Shown here: one piece after another, positions 16,551 through 25,653 of the stretch
Layout: each line of letters starts with the position of its first letter
Numbering within the stretch: position 1 is the first letter of the stretch
Origin: Runella salmonicolor
Lineage (GTDB): Bacteria > Bacteroidota > Bacteroidia > Cytophagales > Spirosomataceae
Direction of reading: 5' to 3'
NCBI RefSeq assembly: GCF_024158025.1
Contig: NZ_JAMZEL010000010.1
Location: 62,001 to 126,000 of the forward strand
DNA length: 64,000 nt
Translations under genes and position numbers: made by a program
The notes under the pieces: generated by a model
The model's input: the letters and a program-made list of their open reading frames with translations, nothing else
Database searches by the model: none
Told to the model about the DNA's origin: nothing

Positions 16551-16778
16551 GTTTTAGCAATAGGGATAAGCAGGCTAAAAAAGGTACATCTTACTTCAAA
16601 GTATTTAAAAGACAGTTCATCCTAAAATTCTCCTTGGTGGGCCTCAATTTAAACCGCTCTTCTAGTCCTACCGTACCTGCAAATAATTTCTTCTCTACCT
16701 TTACACTATGTTTACGGGGGTTTTTATAACTTTCCGCAACATACACTCCAATTCTTAACTTTTCAAACATACACAACT

Positions 16779-17516
16779 GTGGCAGAAGAACCTCAAAAAA
16801 GTAAAATGGGTGGATGGCTACGCGATTTGGCGGGCATTTTTGTGGTCATTGACGAAACAAAAACGGAGGAAAAACCAGCGTCAACGCCCGCGCCAGCTCA
16901 ACCGGCCACGTCGACAAGTAAAACGACCGCCCCCGCGCCGAGCACAAGTACCTTGGCTTCCACCCCACCTGCTTCGAGCGATTTTGTGGATGATTTACGA
17001 AATCGTTTTCGGAAAATATTGGAAGAAAAGAATCAGCCGGGTTTTGATTTCTACGAATTTTCGTTGATGCTGCTTCGTACCAGCACAAACCCTTCCGTTG
17101 AGCATTTTAAAACTGCTTACGAAGGCGCTAAATTGTTGAATCCCAACTGCAACCAACAGTTTTTGCTGGAATCGGCCAACTTTTATAAAAGCGAACTCCA
17201 AAAGGCTTTTGAAGCCACGGTCAGTGCGGGCGAACAAAAAAAATCAGCCCTCAACGCCGAAAAAAGCAACGAGCAAAAACAGCTGAACAACGAAGTGGCC
17301 AATATTGAGCAGCAACTCGGTAAATTGAAGCAACAAATCGCCGATTTGGAAAAAGCCCAAGCCGAGAAATTGACCGCGTTGAACGGCATTGAAGGAAAGT
17401 TCAATGATAAATTTGTCGAAATTGAACAAAAAATTCAAGCAACGATAACCGCCAAAGAGGGCGTAGCCAATGAAATTTCGCTCATCGAAAACGGCATCAA
17501 ACAATATATTGCTTAA
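16779..17516 (+). CDS. coiled-coil protein of unknown function
   Basis: The 245-aa product starts at a GTG (16779); an alternative ATG at 16806 gives MGGWLRDLAGIF. Residues 25-70 form a Pro/Ala/Ser/Thr-rich linker. Residues 70-140 are globular-looking. Residues 150-225 are a strong Gln/Lys/Glu coiled coil (for example NEVANIEQQLGKLKQQIADL). There is no signal peptide. It lies 45 nt upstream of the membrane-anchored actin-fold gene, so the two probably work together. I do not recognise a family. Confidence 0.75.
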   Translation: MAEEPQKSKMGGWLRDLAGIFVVIDETKTEEKPASTPAPAQPATSTSKTTAPAPSTSTLASTPPASSDFVDDLRNRFRKILEEKNQPGFDFYEFSLMLLRTSTNPSVEHFKTAYEGAKLLNPNCNQQFLLESANFYKSELQKAFEATVSAGEQKKSALNAEKSNEQKQLNNEVANIEQQLGKLKQQIADLEKAQAEKLTALNGIEGKFNDKFVEIEQKIQATITAKEGVANEISLIENGIKQYIA

Positions 17517-17561
17517 TCATTCACCTCTTATTTTTACCTAAAACAAAACCAATCAAACACT

Positions 17562-18587
17562 ATGAATCTTACAGGAGCAGGAAAAATAGCCTTGATTCTG
17601 CTAATCGCAGGAGCGCTGGGGGCAGGATATTATTTCTTTGGGCCCGACCCCAACAAAGCAACCAATGAAACCTCCATCAACTCCACAACTCCCGAAGGAG
17701 GCCCCGCAAGTGCCGCCAATGACAATGTGGCCTCTGACGACAACACCGCAAGCAGCGAATCATCAACGGCTGCTTCGGAAACCTCCGCTTTTTCGTACAC
17801 TGCCCCCGAGCCCGTTGACGGTAAACTCAAAGGAGTTGTCGAATTGGGTGCCAGTGGTTTCAATTCGTTTGTGGTCAATATCGACAAAGATAAAAACTGG
17901 AAACTCGAAAAAGCGGAATTTGGCAACAGCATGGTCATCGAAAATATGGCCTCTGACTACGACATCCGGGTGGGTTTAAAGAAATATATCGGCAACATGA
18001 TTGACCACGGCGTGAGCGGCAAAGACATTCACTTTGTGGTAAGTTCGGGAGCCGTAAAAGCGGATGTAACCCAAAAAATCATCAAAGTATTGAAAGACAT
18101 GGGATACATGGTCAACACCGTAACCGCTGAGCAAGAAGGCACCTTGGGCCTGAAATGCGCCTTGCCACAGTCATTTAGCGGTCGCGGTTTCTTCGCTGAC
18201 ATCGGCTCGGGCAACACCAAAATTGCTTGGACAACCGACTCAGGGATTAAAAGTTTAGAATCTTACGGAGCTAAATATTACGAAAAAGGCATCAGTGACG
18301 ACGCTGTTTATGATGAAGTGGGTGCTAAGGCCAAACAAGTCCCTGCCTCCAAAAGAGAAATCTGTTTTATCATCGGGGGCGTTCCTTACGACTTGGCCAA
18401 AGAAGTACGAAATGGCAAAGAAAGATATACCGTTTTGAAAGCAGCCGAAGCCTATAAACTCGACAAAGCCAAAGCCAAAGCAGGCGGCAACATTTATAAG
18501 GCCATCGCTGATGCTACGGGTTGTAAGCAATTCGTTTTTGATTGGGACGCCAACTTTACCATCGGGTTTTTATTGGGCTTAAAATAA
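17562..18587 (+). CDS. membrane-anchored actin/Ppx-fold (ASKHA-like) protein
   Basis: The 341-aa protein has one N-terminal membrane segment (IALILLIAGALGAGYYFF) and a 50-residue low-complexity Ser/Thr/Ala/Asn linker. A domain like Ppx/GppA or other actin-fold ATPases follows: phosphate-1-like VVELGASGFNSFVV, phosphate-2-like FFADIGSGNTKIAW, and a GG motif in CFIIGGVPYDL. Topology by charge (one Lys before, acidic linker after) predicts the domain outside the cytoplasm, which is odd for an ATP-binding fold. It sits directly behind the coiled-coil gene and ends at a strong terminator. Confidence 0.7.
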   Translation: MNLTGAGKIALILLIAGALGAGYYFFGPDPNKATNETSINSTTPEGGPASAANDNVASDDNTASSESSTAASETSAFSYTAPEPVDGKLKGVVELGASGFNSFVVNIDKDKNWKLEKAEFGNSMVIENMASDYDIRVGLKKYIGNMIDHGVSGKDIHFVVSSGAVKADVTQKIIKVLKDMGYMVNTVTAEQEGTLGLKCALPQSFSGRGFFADIGSGNTKIAWTTDSGIKSLESYGAKYYEKGISDDAVYDEVGAKAKQVPASKREICFIIGGVPYDLAKEVRNGKERYTVLKAAEAYKLDKAKAKAGGNIYKAIADATGCKQFVFDWDANFTIGFLLGLK

Positions 18588-18612
18588 ACCTATTTATCCA
18601 TTCATTCCCCTC

Positions 18613-18640
18613 AGGCGGCCGCTCCCCAAGCGGCCGCCTT
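18613..18640 (+). terminator. strong GC-rich terminator
   Basis: AGGCGGCCGCT, a 5-nt loop and AGCGGCCGCCT form an 11-bp GC-rich stem, followed by a T-rich stretch (ATTATTTTTC), about 25 nt after the actin-fold gene. Confidence 0.9.
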
Positions 18641-18730
18641 ATTATTTTTCATTTGTTTAGATTATTTTGTACTTTTTTAGCAATATTATAAAATTTTTAA
18701 AAACAAATTTAATCTATTGTTTATATATTC

Positions 18731-18738
18731 TAGTTTTG
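18731..18738 (+). promoter_or_regulatory. -7 box upstream of the ECF sigma gene
   Basis: TAGTTTTG matches the Bacteroidota -7 consensus TAnnTTTG. A near-match TTTA lies 19 nt upstream at 18708-18711. The ECF sigma ATG is 40 nt downstream. Confidence 0.5.
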
Positions 18739-18777
18739 TTTTCCAAAGAAAACACTCACCCGTAAGCTAGTACCAAA

Positions 18778-19386
18778 ATGCCCGCTGAACAACACCCAAA
18801 AATAACCGCTACGGCATGGGCACGGCTAAAAGCCGGTGACAGCTACGCGTTGGGTGAATTGTACGACGCCTATGTTCAGCTACTTTACAAATTTGGCAAA
18901 CGCCACTGTCAAGATGATGAACTGCTAACGGACGCGATTCACGATGTTTTTGAAGATATTTGGAATTACCGCGCTACGTTGAGCGACGTAGAAACGTCTA
19001 ATATTCAGTTTTATCTATTCAAATCGCTCAAAACTAAGCTGTTAAAATACTTGAACCGACAAGCACGCCATACCGAACTCACCGACAATCAAGAATACCT
19101 TCATGAATACGTTGAATCGGCCGAACTGTTCATTGTATCGCAGGAAATAGACCGGCATCAGCAACACCAGCTTACCCAGCAAATTGCATTGCTTCCCAAA
19201 CGCCAACAGGAAGCGCTACTATTTCGCTTTTACGACAATTTGAGTTACGACGAAATTGCCGAACTCATGTCCTTAACGCGCCACTCAGTCTACAATTTAA
19301 TCTACAAAGCCCTCTCTCAGCTTCGTGACAACTGGGTTTTTGACCTCATTTTTTTGGTTTTCATCGTAGGGTTCAAAAATTTTTAA
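18778..19386 (+). CDS. ECF-type RNA polymerase sigma factor
   Basis: This 202-aa sigma-70 family protein of the ECF class has region 2 around LYDAYVQLLYKFGKRH and DAIHDVFEDIWN. Region 4 is ALLFRFYDNLSYDEIAELMS followed by a helix-turn-helix. It ends in a short hydrophobic tail (FDLIFLVFIVGFKNF), which is unusual and might touch the membrane. It is followed by a FecR anti-sigma, SusC and SusD, the standard trans-envelope signalling order of Bacteroidota nutrient loci. Confidence 0.93.
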   Translation: MPAEQHPKITATAWARLKAGDSYALGELYDAYVQLLYKFGKRHCQDDELLTDAIHDVFEDIWNYRATLSDVETSNIQFYLFKSLKTKLLKYLNRQARHTELTDNQEYLHEYVESAELFIVSQEIDRHQQHQLTQQIALLPKRQQEALLFRFYDNLSYDEIAELMSLTRHSVYNLIYKALSQLRDNWVFDLIFLVFIVGFKNF

Positions 19387-19455
19387 AAATTTCGCAAAAA
19401 TAAAGAGGTAATCCAACGCCTTGCTTTCTCTATTGGTTATACATCACCCAGAAGC

Positions 19456-20472
19456 ATGGCAGAATCACAGAAAAAATATGAATTATTTGATGCCAATCAG
19501 TTGGCAGCGGATGAGTTTTTTCAGCAATGGGTGTTGAATCCTTCGAGAGAAGCAACTTTGTTTTGGGAACAGTTTTTAAAGGAAAATCCCGAAAAACAAA
19601 CATCCATTGAGGAAGCTCGTCGACTCATTGAAGTACTTCATTTCCAGCTACCCGCCATGGCAGAAACAAAGGTTATTGCCTTAAAAAAGCGGCTTGAAAA
19701 CAGCATTCGTCAACCACTTTTTGTTTCGGAAACCCCAATACTTCCGCTTCGTCAGTCTTTCTTTAACCGTACCCGCTGGATGGCGGCCGCGGCGGTGATT
19801 TTGATGCTCGGAACCATCTTTTTTTGGCAATACTCCAACCGACCGACCGAGTATACAACCTCCTTTGGGCAAACGCGCCAAGTAACGCTTCCCGACGGCT
19901 CCGTTGTAAACCTGAATGCCAATTCTTCCATTTCTTTTGCGCAGAATTTCAGCGAGCAGCCAGTCCGTGAAGTATGGCTGAAAGGAGAGGCCTTCTTTTC
20001 GGTAAAACACACTGCCAATCATACCAAATTTCGGGTACACGCCGAGGGTTTGGACGTAGATGTCCTCGGAACTGAATTTAACGTTTCGGACCGACGTAAC
20101 ACGACCAAAGTGGTGCTCCAATCGGGCAAAGTACAAATCAAATCCGCCAAACAGTCAGCCATATTACAGCCAGGAGAGATGGTTGAATTTAGCCACTCAA
20201 CCAAGCAATTGGCCCAGCGTAAAGTGCCCGTAAAACGCTACAGTTCTTGGAAAGAGAAAGTTTGGCTGCTAGACGGCGAAGCCATGAGCGAAGTAGCCCA
20301 GCGTATCGAAGATAGCTTTGGTGTTGAGGTAGTTTTTGAGAACCCATCCCTTGCCAATGAAAAAATTTCGGGAACCATTCCCACTGGAAGTCTGGAAGAA
20401 GTAAACGAAATCCTCTCGGATTTACTGAAAGCAAATTGTGTCCTCACAAATCATAAACTAATCATTAAATAA
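19456..20472 (+). CDS. FecR-family anti-sigma factor
   Basis: The 338-aa protein has a cytosolic N-terminus and one membrane helix near residue 110-130 (WMAAAAVILMLGTIFFW). A periplasmic FecR domain follows (QTRQVTLPDGSVVNLNANSS), then a C-terminal DUF4974-like domain (SGTIPTGSLEEVNEILSDLL). It holds the ECF sigma encoded just upstream and releases it when the STN-bearing SusC receptor signals. The SusC start is 19 nt downstream of its stop. Confidence 0.94.
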   Translation: MAESQKKYELFDANQLAADEFFQQWVLNPSREATLFWEQFLKENPEKQTSIEEARRLIEVLHFQLPAMAETKVIALKKRLENSIRQPLFVSETPILPLRQSFFNRTRWMAAAAVILMLGTIFFWQYSNRPTEYTTSFGQTRQVTLPDGSVVNLNANSSISFAQNFSEQPVREVWLKGEAFFSVKHTANHTKFRVHAEGLDVDVLGTEFNVSDRRNTTKVVLQSGKVQIKSAKQSAILQPGEMVEFSHSTKQLAQRKVPVKRYSSWKEKVWLLDGEAMSEVAQRIEDSFGVEVVFENPSLANEKISGTIPTGSLEEVNEILSDLLKANCVLTNHKLIIK

Positions 20473-20491
20473 ATCAAACCCCTCCTGTGTT

Positions 20492-23400
20492 ATGTTCAAA
20501 CAAGTTCTATTAACCTTTTTAATCGGTGGAATAACAGGGTTTTTTAGCATTGTAAATGCCCAAGTATTTGCCGCTAATTTTCCGACCCGACAAAGCCAGG
20601 GTAAGAGCGACCAAAAATCAACGCTGTTACTAAAAGATGCCTTACGTGACATCGAAACCCGTTTTGGGATTCACTTCGTTTACAAAACCGATGAAATCCC
20701 CAATCGTAGCATTCCCACCGAGACCATTTCAGGAAAGCTCGAAGAGGTGCTTGAAAGTACGCTGCGCCCCGCTGGGTTGACGTACAAAAAAGTACGCAAT
20801 ACCTATATTATTCGTAGCCTGAAAGCGAAATCCCCCTCTAGTTACCCCGCGCCCAACGAAACAACGCCAGAGCGGCTCAACATCACCGCCCCAGGAAACC
20901 CTGCCAACGAATCAGCAAGTTTGAATTTAATTCTCAATCGCGTTGCCATTCCCACGGGCGGCCTTACGGCTCCTTTGGAAATTAAAATCGCGGGAAAAGT
21001 AGCCGACGAAAGCGGTTTGACCCTACCGGGCGTAAGTATTCTTCTCAAAGGCACCAACCGTGGAACCACAACCGACGGAAATGGTAGCTACCAAATCAGC
21101 GTTCCGGACAACAACGCCGTTTTGGTTTTCAGTTACGTAGGGTATTTGCCGCAAGAAATCACCGTTGGCAATCGTACCACCATTGATGTCACCTTGGGCG
21201 CTGATACTAAGGCCTTGAGCGAAGTAGTTGTGGTAGGTTACGGAACCCAAAAAAGAACCAGCTTGACGGGGGCCGTTGCCGAAGTAAAAAGTGAGCAACT
21301 CACCCGCCGTCCAGTATCCAATGCCAATCAGGCATTGCAGGGAATTGCTCCCGGAGTAACGATTTTGGACCGTGGTGGCTCACCCGGGCCTAATTCCCGG
21401 GCTACGGTTCGGGTACGCGGTATCACCACGCTCAGCTCCAACGACCCACTTTTTATCGTAGACGGCATAGAACAGCCCTTCAATACCATCAATTTGGACG
21501 ATGTTGAAAGTATTTCAGTCCTAAAAGATGCCTCATCTACCGCTATTTATGGTTCGCGGGCGGCCAATGGTGTTGTATTGGTGACCACAAAACGCGCCAA
21601 ATCGGGTAAGGCTGTCGTAGATTACAGCGGCTACTATGCCGTTCAGCAGGCTATCAACAAGCCCGAAATGATGGATTTGGAGCCCTATATGCGTTTACAA
21701 AATGTTGCTTACATCAATTCGGGGGCGGCCGCAAGATTTACAGAAACACAAATCAACGAGTACGTCAACGCAACCGATCGCTTAAAATTCCCCCTTCCCA
21801 ATACGTGGTTTAATACGGTTTTGCGCTCAGCGCCGCAGATGAACCACAACCTATCGGTGAGTGGCGGGAATGATGTTTTCAGAGGGCGTGTTGGGGTACG
21901 TTATCAAAAGCAGGGAGGCATTGCCCCCAATTTTGACAGCGATATTCGGGAAATCCGCGCCAATACTGATTTTAAAATTTCAAGCCGCTTAAACGCGAGC
22001 ATGGATATTAACTACCGCAACAACAACTGGCAAACGCCCGTCAGCGAATTCAACGTCTTTAATACCATGTTTCACGGTTCGCTTTGGGCCGTTCCCAAAT
22101 ACCCCAACGGCACCTACGGCCTGAGTGCCCAAGGCAATAACCCGTTGATGTACGCCGAAATCGCGGGGCTTTCCAAAAACATTCAGGACTATCTATTTGG
22201 AAGCGCCAAGGCCGAATGGGAGATTATTCCTAACCTAAAATTCAGCACGCAGTACGCCGTTCGTTATACTTTTGAGCAAAACAAAAACTACACGAATGCC
22301 TACACAATAACCGATTATTTCAACACGTCACTCGTAAGAAAAACCATTCCCCGGAGCAGTTTAACCGAAATCAGAAGTAATATCCGCGAAACTACCCTCA
22401 ACAATTTGTTGGGTTACAGCAATACTTTTGGCCAACATGACGTGAAAGCGCTCGTTGGATACTCCGAGATTCAGAACAAATACAACATCATCAACGCCTA
22501 CCGCGAAGATTTTTACAATAACGATGTTCAATCCATCGGGGCAGGTTCAGACAACAATAAAAACAACGGCGGCAGTGATTCTCAGTGGGGCCTACGCTCG
22601 TTTTTCGGACGTGCCAATTATGCCTTTGCCGACAAGTACCTGTTTGAAGCCAACGCCCGTTACGACGGTTCGTCGCGCTTCACTGGCGACAAAGTATACA
22701 GCTTTTTTCCTTCATTTTCAGCGGGTTGGAGAGTGTCCGAAGAGAAGTTCTTCGATGCCTTCAAAAACATCATAAGCGAGTTGAAGCTACGTGGCTCGTG
22801 GGGAAAAACAGGAAACCAAGCCGTGGGTCTTTACAGCTATTTCCAAACCCTCAATTCTTCCACGTATACCTTTGGCGGCAGTGTGGTTCAGGGATATGTC
22901 CAATCCAATCTGGCCAACCCTGGCCTCACCTGGGAAACCACCACGCAAACCGACATCGGCTTGGATGCGCAACTTTGGAGCAATCGCCTGAGTTTTACGT
23001 TTGATTATTACGACAAACTTACCGACGGAATTTTGCTCAACCTACCGATTCCAACAACCGTAGGATTGAACGCACCACCGCAAAACGCGGGTAAAGTAGG
23101 CAACAAAGGCATTGAATTAGGGCTTAATTTCCGCAATAAAACCAAAAGCGGCTTTGCGTATGATTTCGGGCTGAACTTTGCTCAAAACGAAAACAAGGTC
23201 ATTGACCTCGCCAAAACGGGTCCTTACATTTCGGGCTCCGACATCGACCCGCGCTACATCATCAAAGAAGGATTGCCATACAATGCCCATTGGGGCTACA
23301 AAACCGATGGTTTGTTTCAAACAACCGATGAAATCAAGGCATACCCGACCATCGTCTCAAATGCCAAACCCGGCGATGTTAAATACGTAGATTTGAACAA

Positions 23401-23926
23401 TGACGGAAAAATCAACAGCGACGATATGACCTTCATCGGGCTAACCTTTCCGCGTTATACGTTTGGGCTAAATACCAATTTCAGCTACAAAAATTTCAAC
23501 CTGTTTACCCAATGGCAGGGTGCAGCCGACGTTGACACCCGTTTGTCGGGTGCCTTGGCCGAAATGGGAAATTACGAAGGCTTTACCCATAAAATATACA
23601 CCGATAACTACTGGACCCCCGAAAACCCCAACGCCCGTTTTCCTCGTCCTGTAAAGTTGGATTTACGCAACGTATCCACCTCCGACCGAATGATTATTGA
23701 CGGGTCGTATTTTCGCCTAAAAACGATTCAATTGTCGTACAGTCTGCCAAAGGGAATTCTGGAAAAAGTCAAAGCCAACCGCGCCACCATTTACGTGAGC
23801 GGCACCAACTTGCTGACATTCTCAAAGCTTAACGAATGGAATCTCGACCCCGAAGCCGAGTCAGGACGGGCAACGTATTATCCACAAACCTCGTTGACAA
23901 CCATCGGATTGAACGTCCAATTCTAA
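20492..23926 (+). CDS. susC-like: SusC/RagA-family TonB-dependent receptor with STN domain
   Basis: The 1144-aa outer-membrane importer begins with an exported STN signalling domain (about residues 45-115, LLKDALRDIETRFGIHFVYK). A carboxypeptidase-regulatory-like domain (about 165-230) and the TonB-box/plug start SEVVVVGYGTQKRTSLTGAV follow, then the barrel to the C-terminal residue F. The STN domain touches the FecR anti-sigma, so the receptor both imports and signals. It pairs with the SusD gene downstream. The adjacent sulfatases suggest a sulfated glycan or sulfate ester as ligand (inference). Confidence 0.96.
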   Translation: MFKQVLLTFLIGGITGFFSIVNAQVFAANFPTRQSQGKSDQKSTLLLKDALRDIETRFGIHFVYKTDEIPNRSIPTETISGKLEEVLESTLRPAGLTYKKVRNTYIIRSLKAKSPSSYPAPNETTPERLNITAPGNPANESASLNLILNRVAIPTGGLTAPLEIKIAGKVADESGLTLPGVSILLKGTNRGTTTDGNGSYQISVPDNNAVLVFSYVGYLPQEITVGNRTTIDVTLGADTKALSEVVVVGYGTQKRTSLTGAVAEVKSEQLTRRPVSNANQALQGIAPGVTILDRGGSPGPNSRATVRVRGITTLSSNDPLFIVDGIEQPFNTINLDDVESISVLKDASSTAIYGSRAANGVVLVTTKRAKSGKAVVDYSGYYAVQQAINKPEMMDLEPYMRLQNVAYINSGAAARFTETQINEYVNATDRLKFPLPNTWFNTVLRSAPQMNHNLSVSGGNDVFRGRVGVRYQKQGGIAPNFDSDIREIRANTDFKISSRLNASMDINYRNNNWQTPVSEFNVFNTMFHGSLWAVPKYPNGTYGLSAQGNNPLMYAEIAGLSKNIQDYLFGSAKAEWEIIPNLKFSTQYAVRYTFEQNKNYTNAYTITDYFNTSLVRKTIPRSSLTEIRSNIRETTLNNLLGYSNTFGQHDVKALVGYSEIQNKYNIINAYREDFYNNDVQSIGAGSDNNKNNGGSDSQWGLRSFFGRANYAFADKYLFEANARYDGSSRFTGDKVYSFFPSFSAGWRVSEEKFFDAFKNIISELKLRGSWGKTGNQAVGLYSYFQTLNSSTYTFGGSVVQGYVQSNLANPGLTWETTTQTDIGLDAQLWSNRLSFTFDYYDKLTDGILLNLPIPTTVGLNAPPQNAGKVGNKGIELGLNFRNKTKSGFAYDFGLNFAQNENKVIDLAKTGPYISGSDIDPRYIIKEGLPYNAHWGYKTDGLFQTTDEIKAYPTIVSNAKPGDVKYVDLNNDGKINSDDMTFIGLTFPRYTFGLNTNFSYKNFNLFTQWQGAADVDTRLSGALAEMGNYEGFTHKIYTDNYWTPENPNARFPRPVKLDLRNVSTSDRMIIDGSYFRLKTIQLSYSLPKGILEKVKANRATIYVSGTNLLTFSKLNEWNLDPEAESGRATYYPQTSLTTIGLNVQF

Positions 23927-23982
23927 GCGTGTTTGGATTTGTATTCCAAACATTCATCAAAAACTCAAACTGTCTTAACACA

Positions 23983-25554
23983 ATGAATATCAAACATATC
24001 CTTCCAGCTCTTTTAACCATTGGGCTGCTTACCAGCTGCGAAAAAGACCTACTTGATACCGTCCCCAACGACCGTATATCTTCCGATATTTTTTGGAAAA
24101 CTGAAAAAGATGCAACGCTGGCTTCCAACGGTTTATACCCATTATTGGACGGAGTCAACATTTTCGCCATCGACGGTGTTACCGATATTGCCCACGTCAA
24201 TCAGGTATTTCAGGTAGAATCCAACATTGAAAAGGGCATCCACGACGCCCTCAATTCACGCCCCCAAACCGAATGGACAAGTGCTTACCGAGGTATCCGT
24301 TTGGCCAATGATTTTTTGGGAAATATTGGCACCGTCCAAACGACAAATACCGCTTTTATTGCCCGCCTAAAAGGTGAAGCACGCACCCTGCGCGCCTACC
24401 AATACATTAAATTGGTGGCGATGTTTGGGGATGTGCCATTGGTCACCACGAGCATTGGCATTGACGAAGGTCGAGCGTTGAAACGGACGCCCTCGGCCCA
24501 AATTTGGGATTTTGTGCTGAAAGAACTCACCGAAGCCGCCAACGATTTGCCCGCCGTTCAGGCCGAAAAAGGACGCGTAACCAAAGGGGCAGCCCTTGCC
24601 CTCAAAGCCCGCGCTGCCTTGTACGCTGGGCGCTATCAGGAAGCGGCCGATGCCGCCAAAGCGGTCATTGATTCCAAAACCTACTCGATTTATTCGAGTT
24701 ATACCAACTTATTCTCGTACGCGGCCGAAAACAATTCGGAGGTAATTTTGGACAAACAATTCATCAAGGATACCTATTCCAACAACGTGTTTGCCAGCAT
24801 GGGACCTTATAGCCAGCGCACCGCCAACAATACCTACGTGCCCACCAAAGCGCTCGTAGATGCGTATCCGATGGCCAACGGCAAAGAAATCACCGACCCA
24901 ACGAGTGGATTTGACCCCAAAAACCCTTACGCCAACCGTGACCCGCGCCTACGCGCTTCTATTTTTGTGATTGGAGATGACCTTCCAGACGGCAAAAAAT
25001 TCGACTCCCGCCCCACAAGCGGCACCGCCGACGCCGTTGGCAACACGTATTTGGCTACTTCAACGGGCTTTGTGTTGAAAAAATACATCAACAAAGAAGA
25101 TTTGGCCACGGGTGGCAATTGCGGCATCAACCTTATTCTGCTCCGCTACGCCGAAGTTTTGTTGACCTACGCCGAAGCGAAAATCGAGCTAAATCAAATC
25201 GACGCGAGCGTCTATGACGCCATCAACCAGATTCGTCAACGCGCAGATGTCAAACTTCCAGCGTTGGAAACTGGCCTGACCCAAGCCCAACTGCGCGAAG
25301 CAGTACGTAAAGAACGTACGTTGGAGCTGGCTTTTGAAGGGCTGCGACTGTACGATATTCGTCGTTGGAAAATCGCCGAAAAAGTGATGGTCGGCGATGT
25401 ATACGGCATGACCTACGTGGACGGCACACAATTGAAAACCATTCAAATTGCGTCATTTACGCGGGTTTTTGACCCTGCTAAACATTATTTGTGGCCCATT
25501 CCACAAAAAGAGCGTGAACTAAATCCAGAGCTGACCCAGAATGCTGGTTGGTAA
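23983..25554 (+). CDS. susD-like: SusD/RagB-family surface lipoprotein
   Basis: The start at 23983 gives a lipoprotein signal (MNIKHILPALLTIGLLTSCE). The frame is also open upstream into the SusC gene, but that part is not a signal. The 523-aa protein has the SusD start motif (LLDTVPNDRISSDIFWKTEK). It has the conserved C-terminal region ELAFEGLRLYDIRRWKIAE and ends at LWPIPQKERELNPELTQNAG. It acts as the lid and binding lipoprotein of the SusC transporter. Confidence 0.95.
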   Translation: MNIKHILPALLTIGLLTSCEKDLLDTVPNDRISSDIFWKTEKDATLASNGLYPLLDGVNIFAIDGVTDIAHVNQVFQVESNIEKGIHDALNSRPQTEWTSAYRGIRLANDFLGNIGTVQTTNTAFIARLKGEARTLRAYQYIKLVAMFGDVPLVTTSIGIDEGRALKRTPSAQIWDFVLKELTEAANDLPAVQAEKGRVTKGAALALKARAALYAGRYQEAADAAKAVIDSKTYSIYSSYTNLFSYAAENNSEVILDKQFIKDTYSNNVFASMGPYSQRTANNTYVPTKALVDAYPMANGKEITDPTSGFDPKNPYANRDPRLRASIFVIGDDLPDGKKFDSRPTSGTADAVGNTYLATSTGFVLKKYINKEDLATGGNCGINLILLRYAEVLLTYAEAKIELNQIDASVYDAINQIRQRADVKLPALETGLTQAQLREAVRKERTLELAFEGLRLYDIRRWKIAEKVMVGDVYGMTYVDGTQLKTIQIASFTRVFDPAKHYLWPIPQKERELNPELTQNAGW

Positions 25555-25653
25555 TTTTAGCACAACAAAAAGTAGTATCTCCACCCATTTTTGTTTTATA
25601 ACCGTCGGGGGCAAGAACCTGATTGCTCCCAACGGTTAAACTAAAATATCCTT

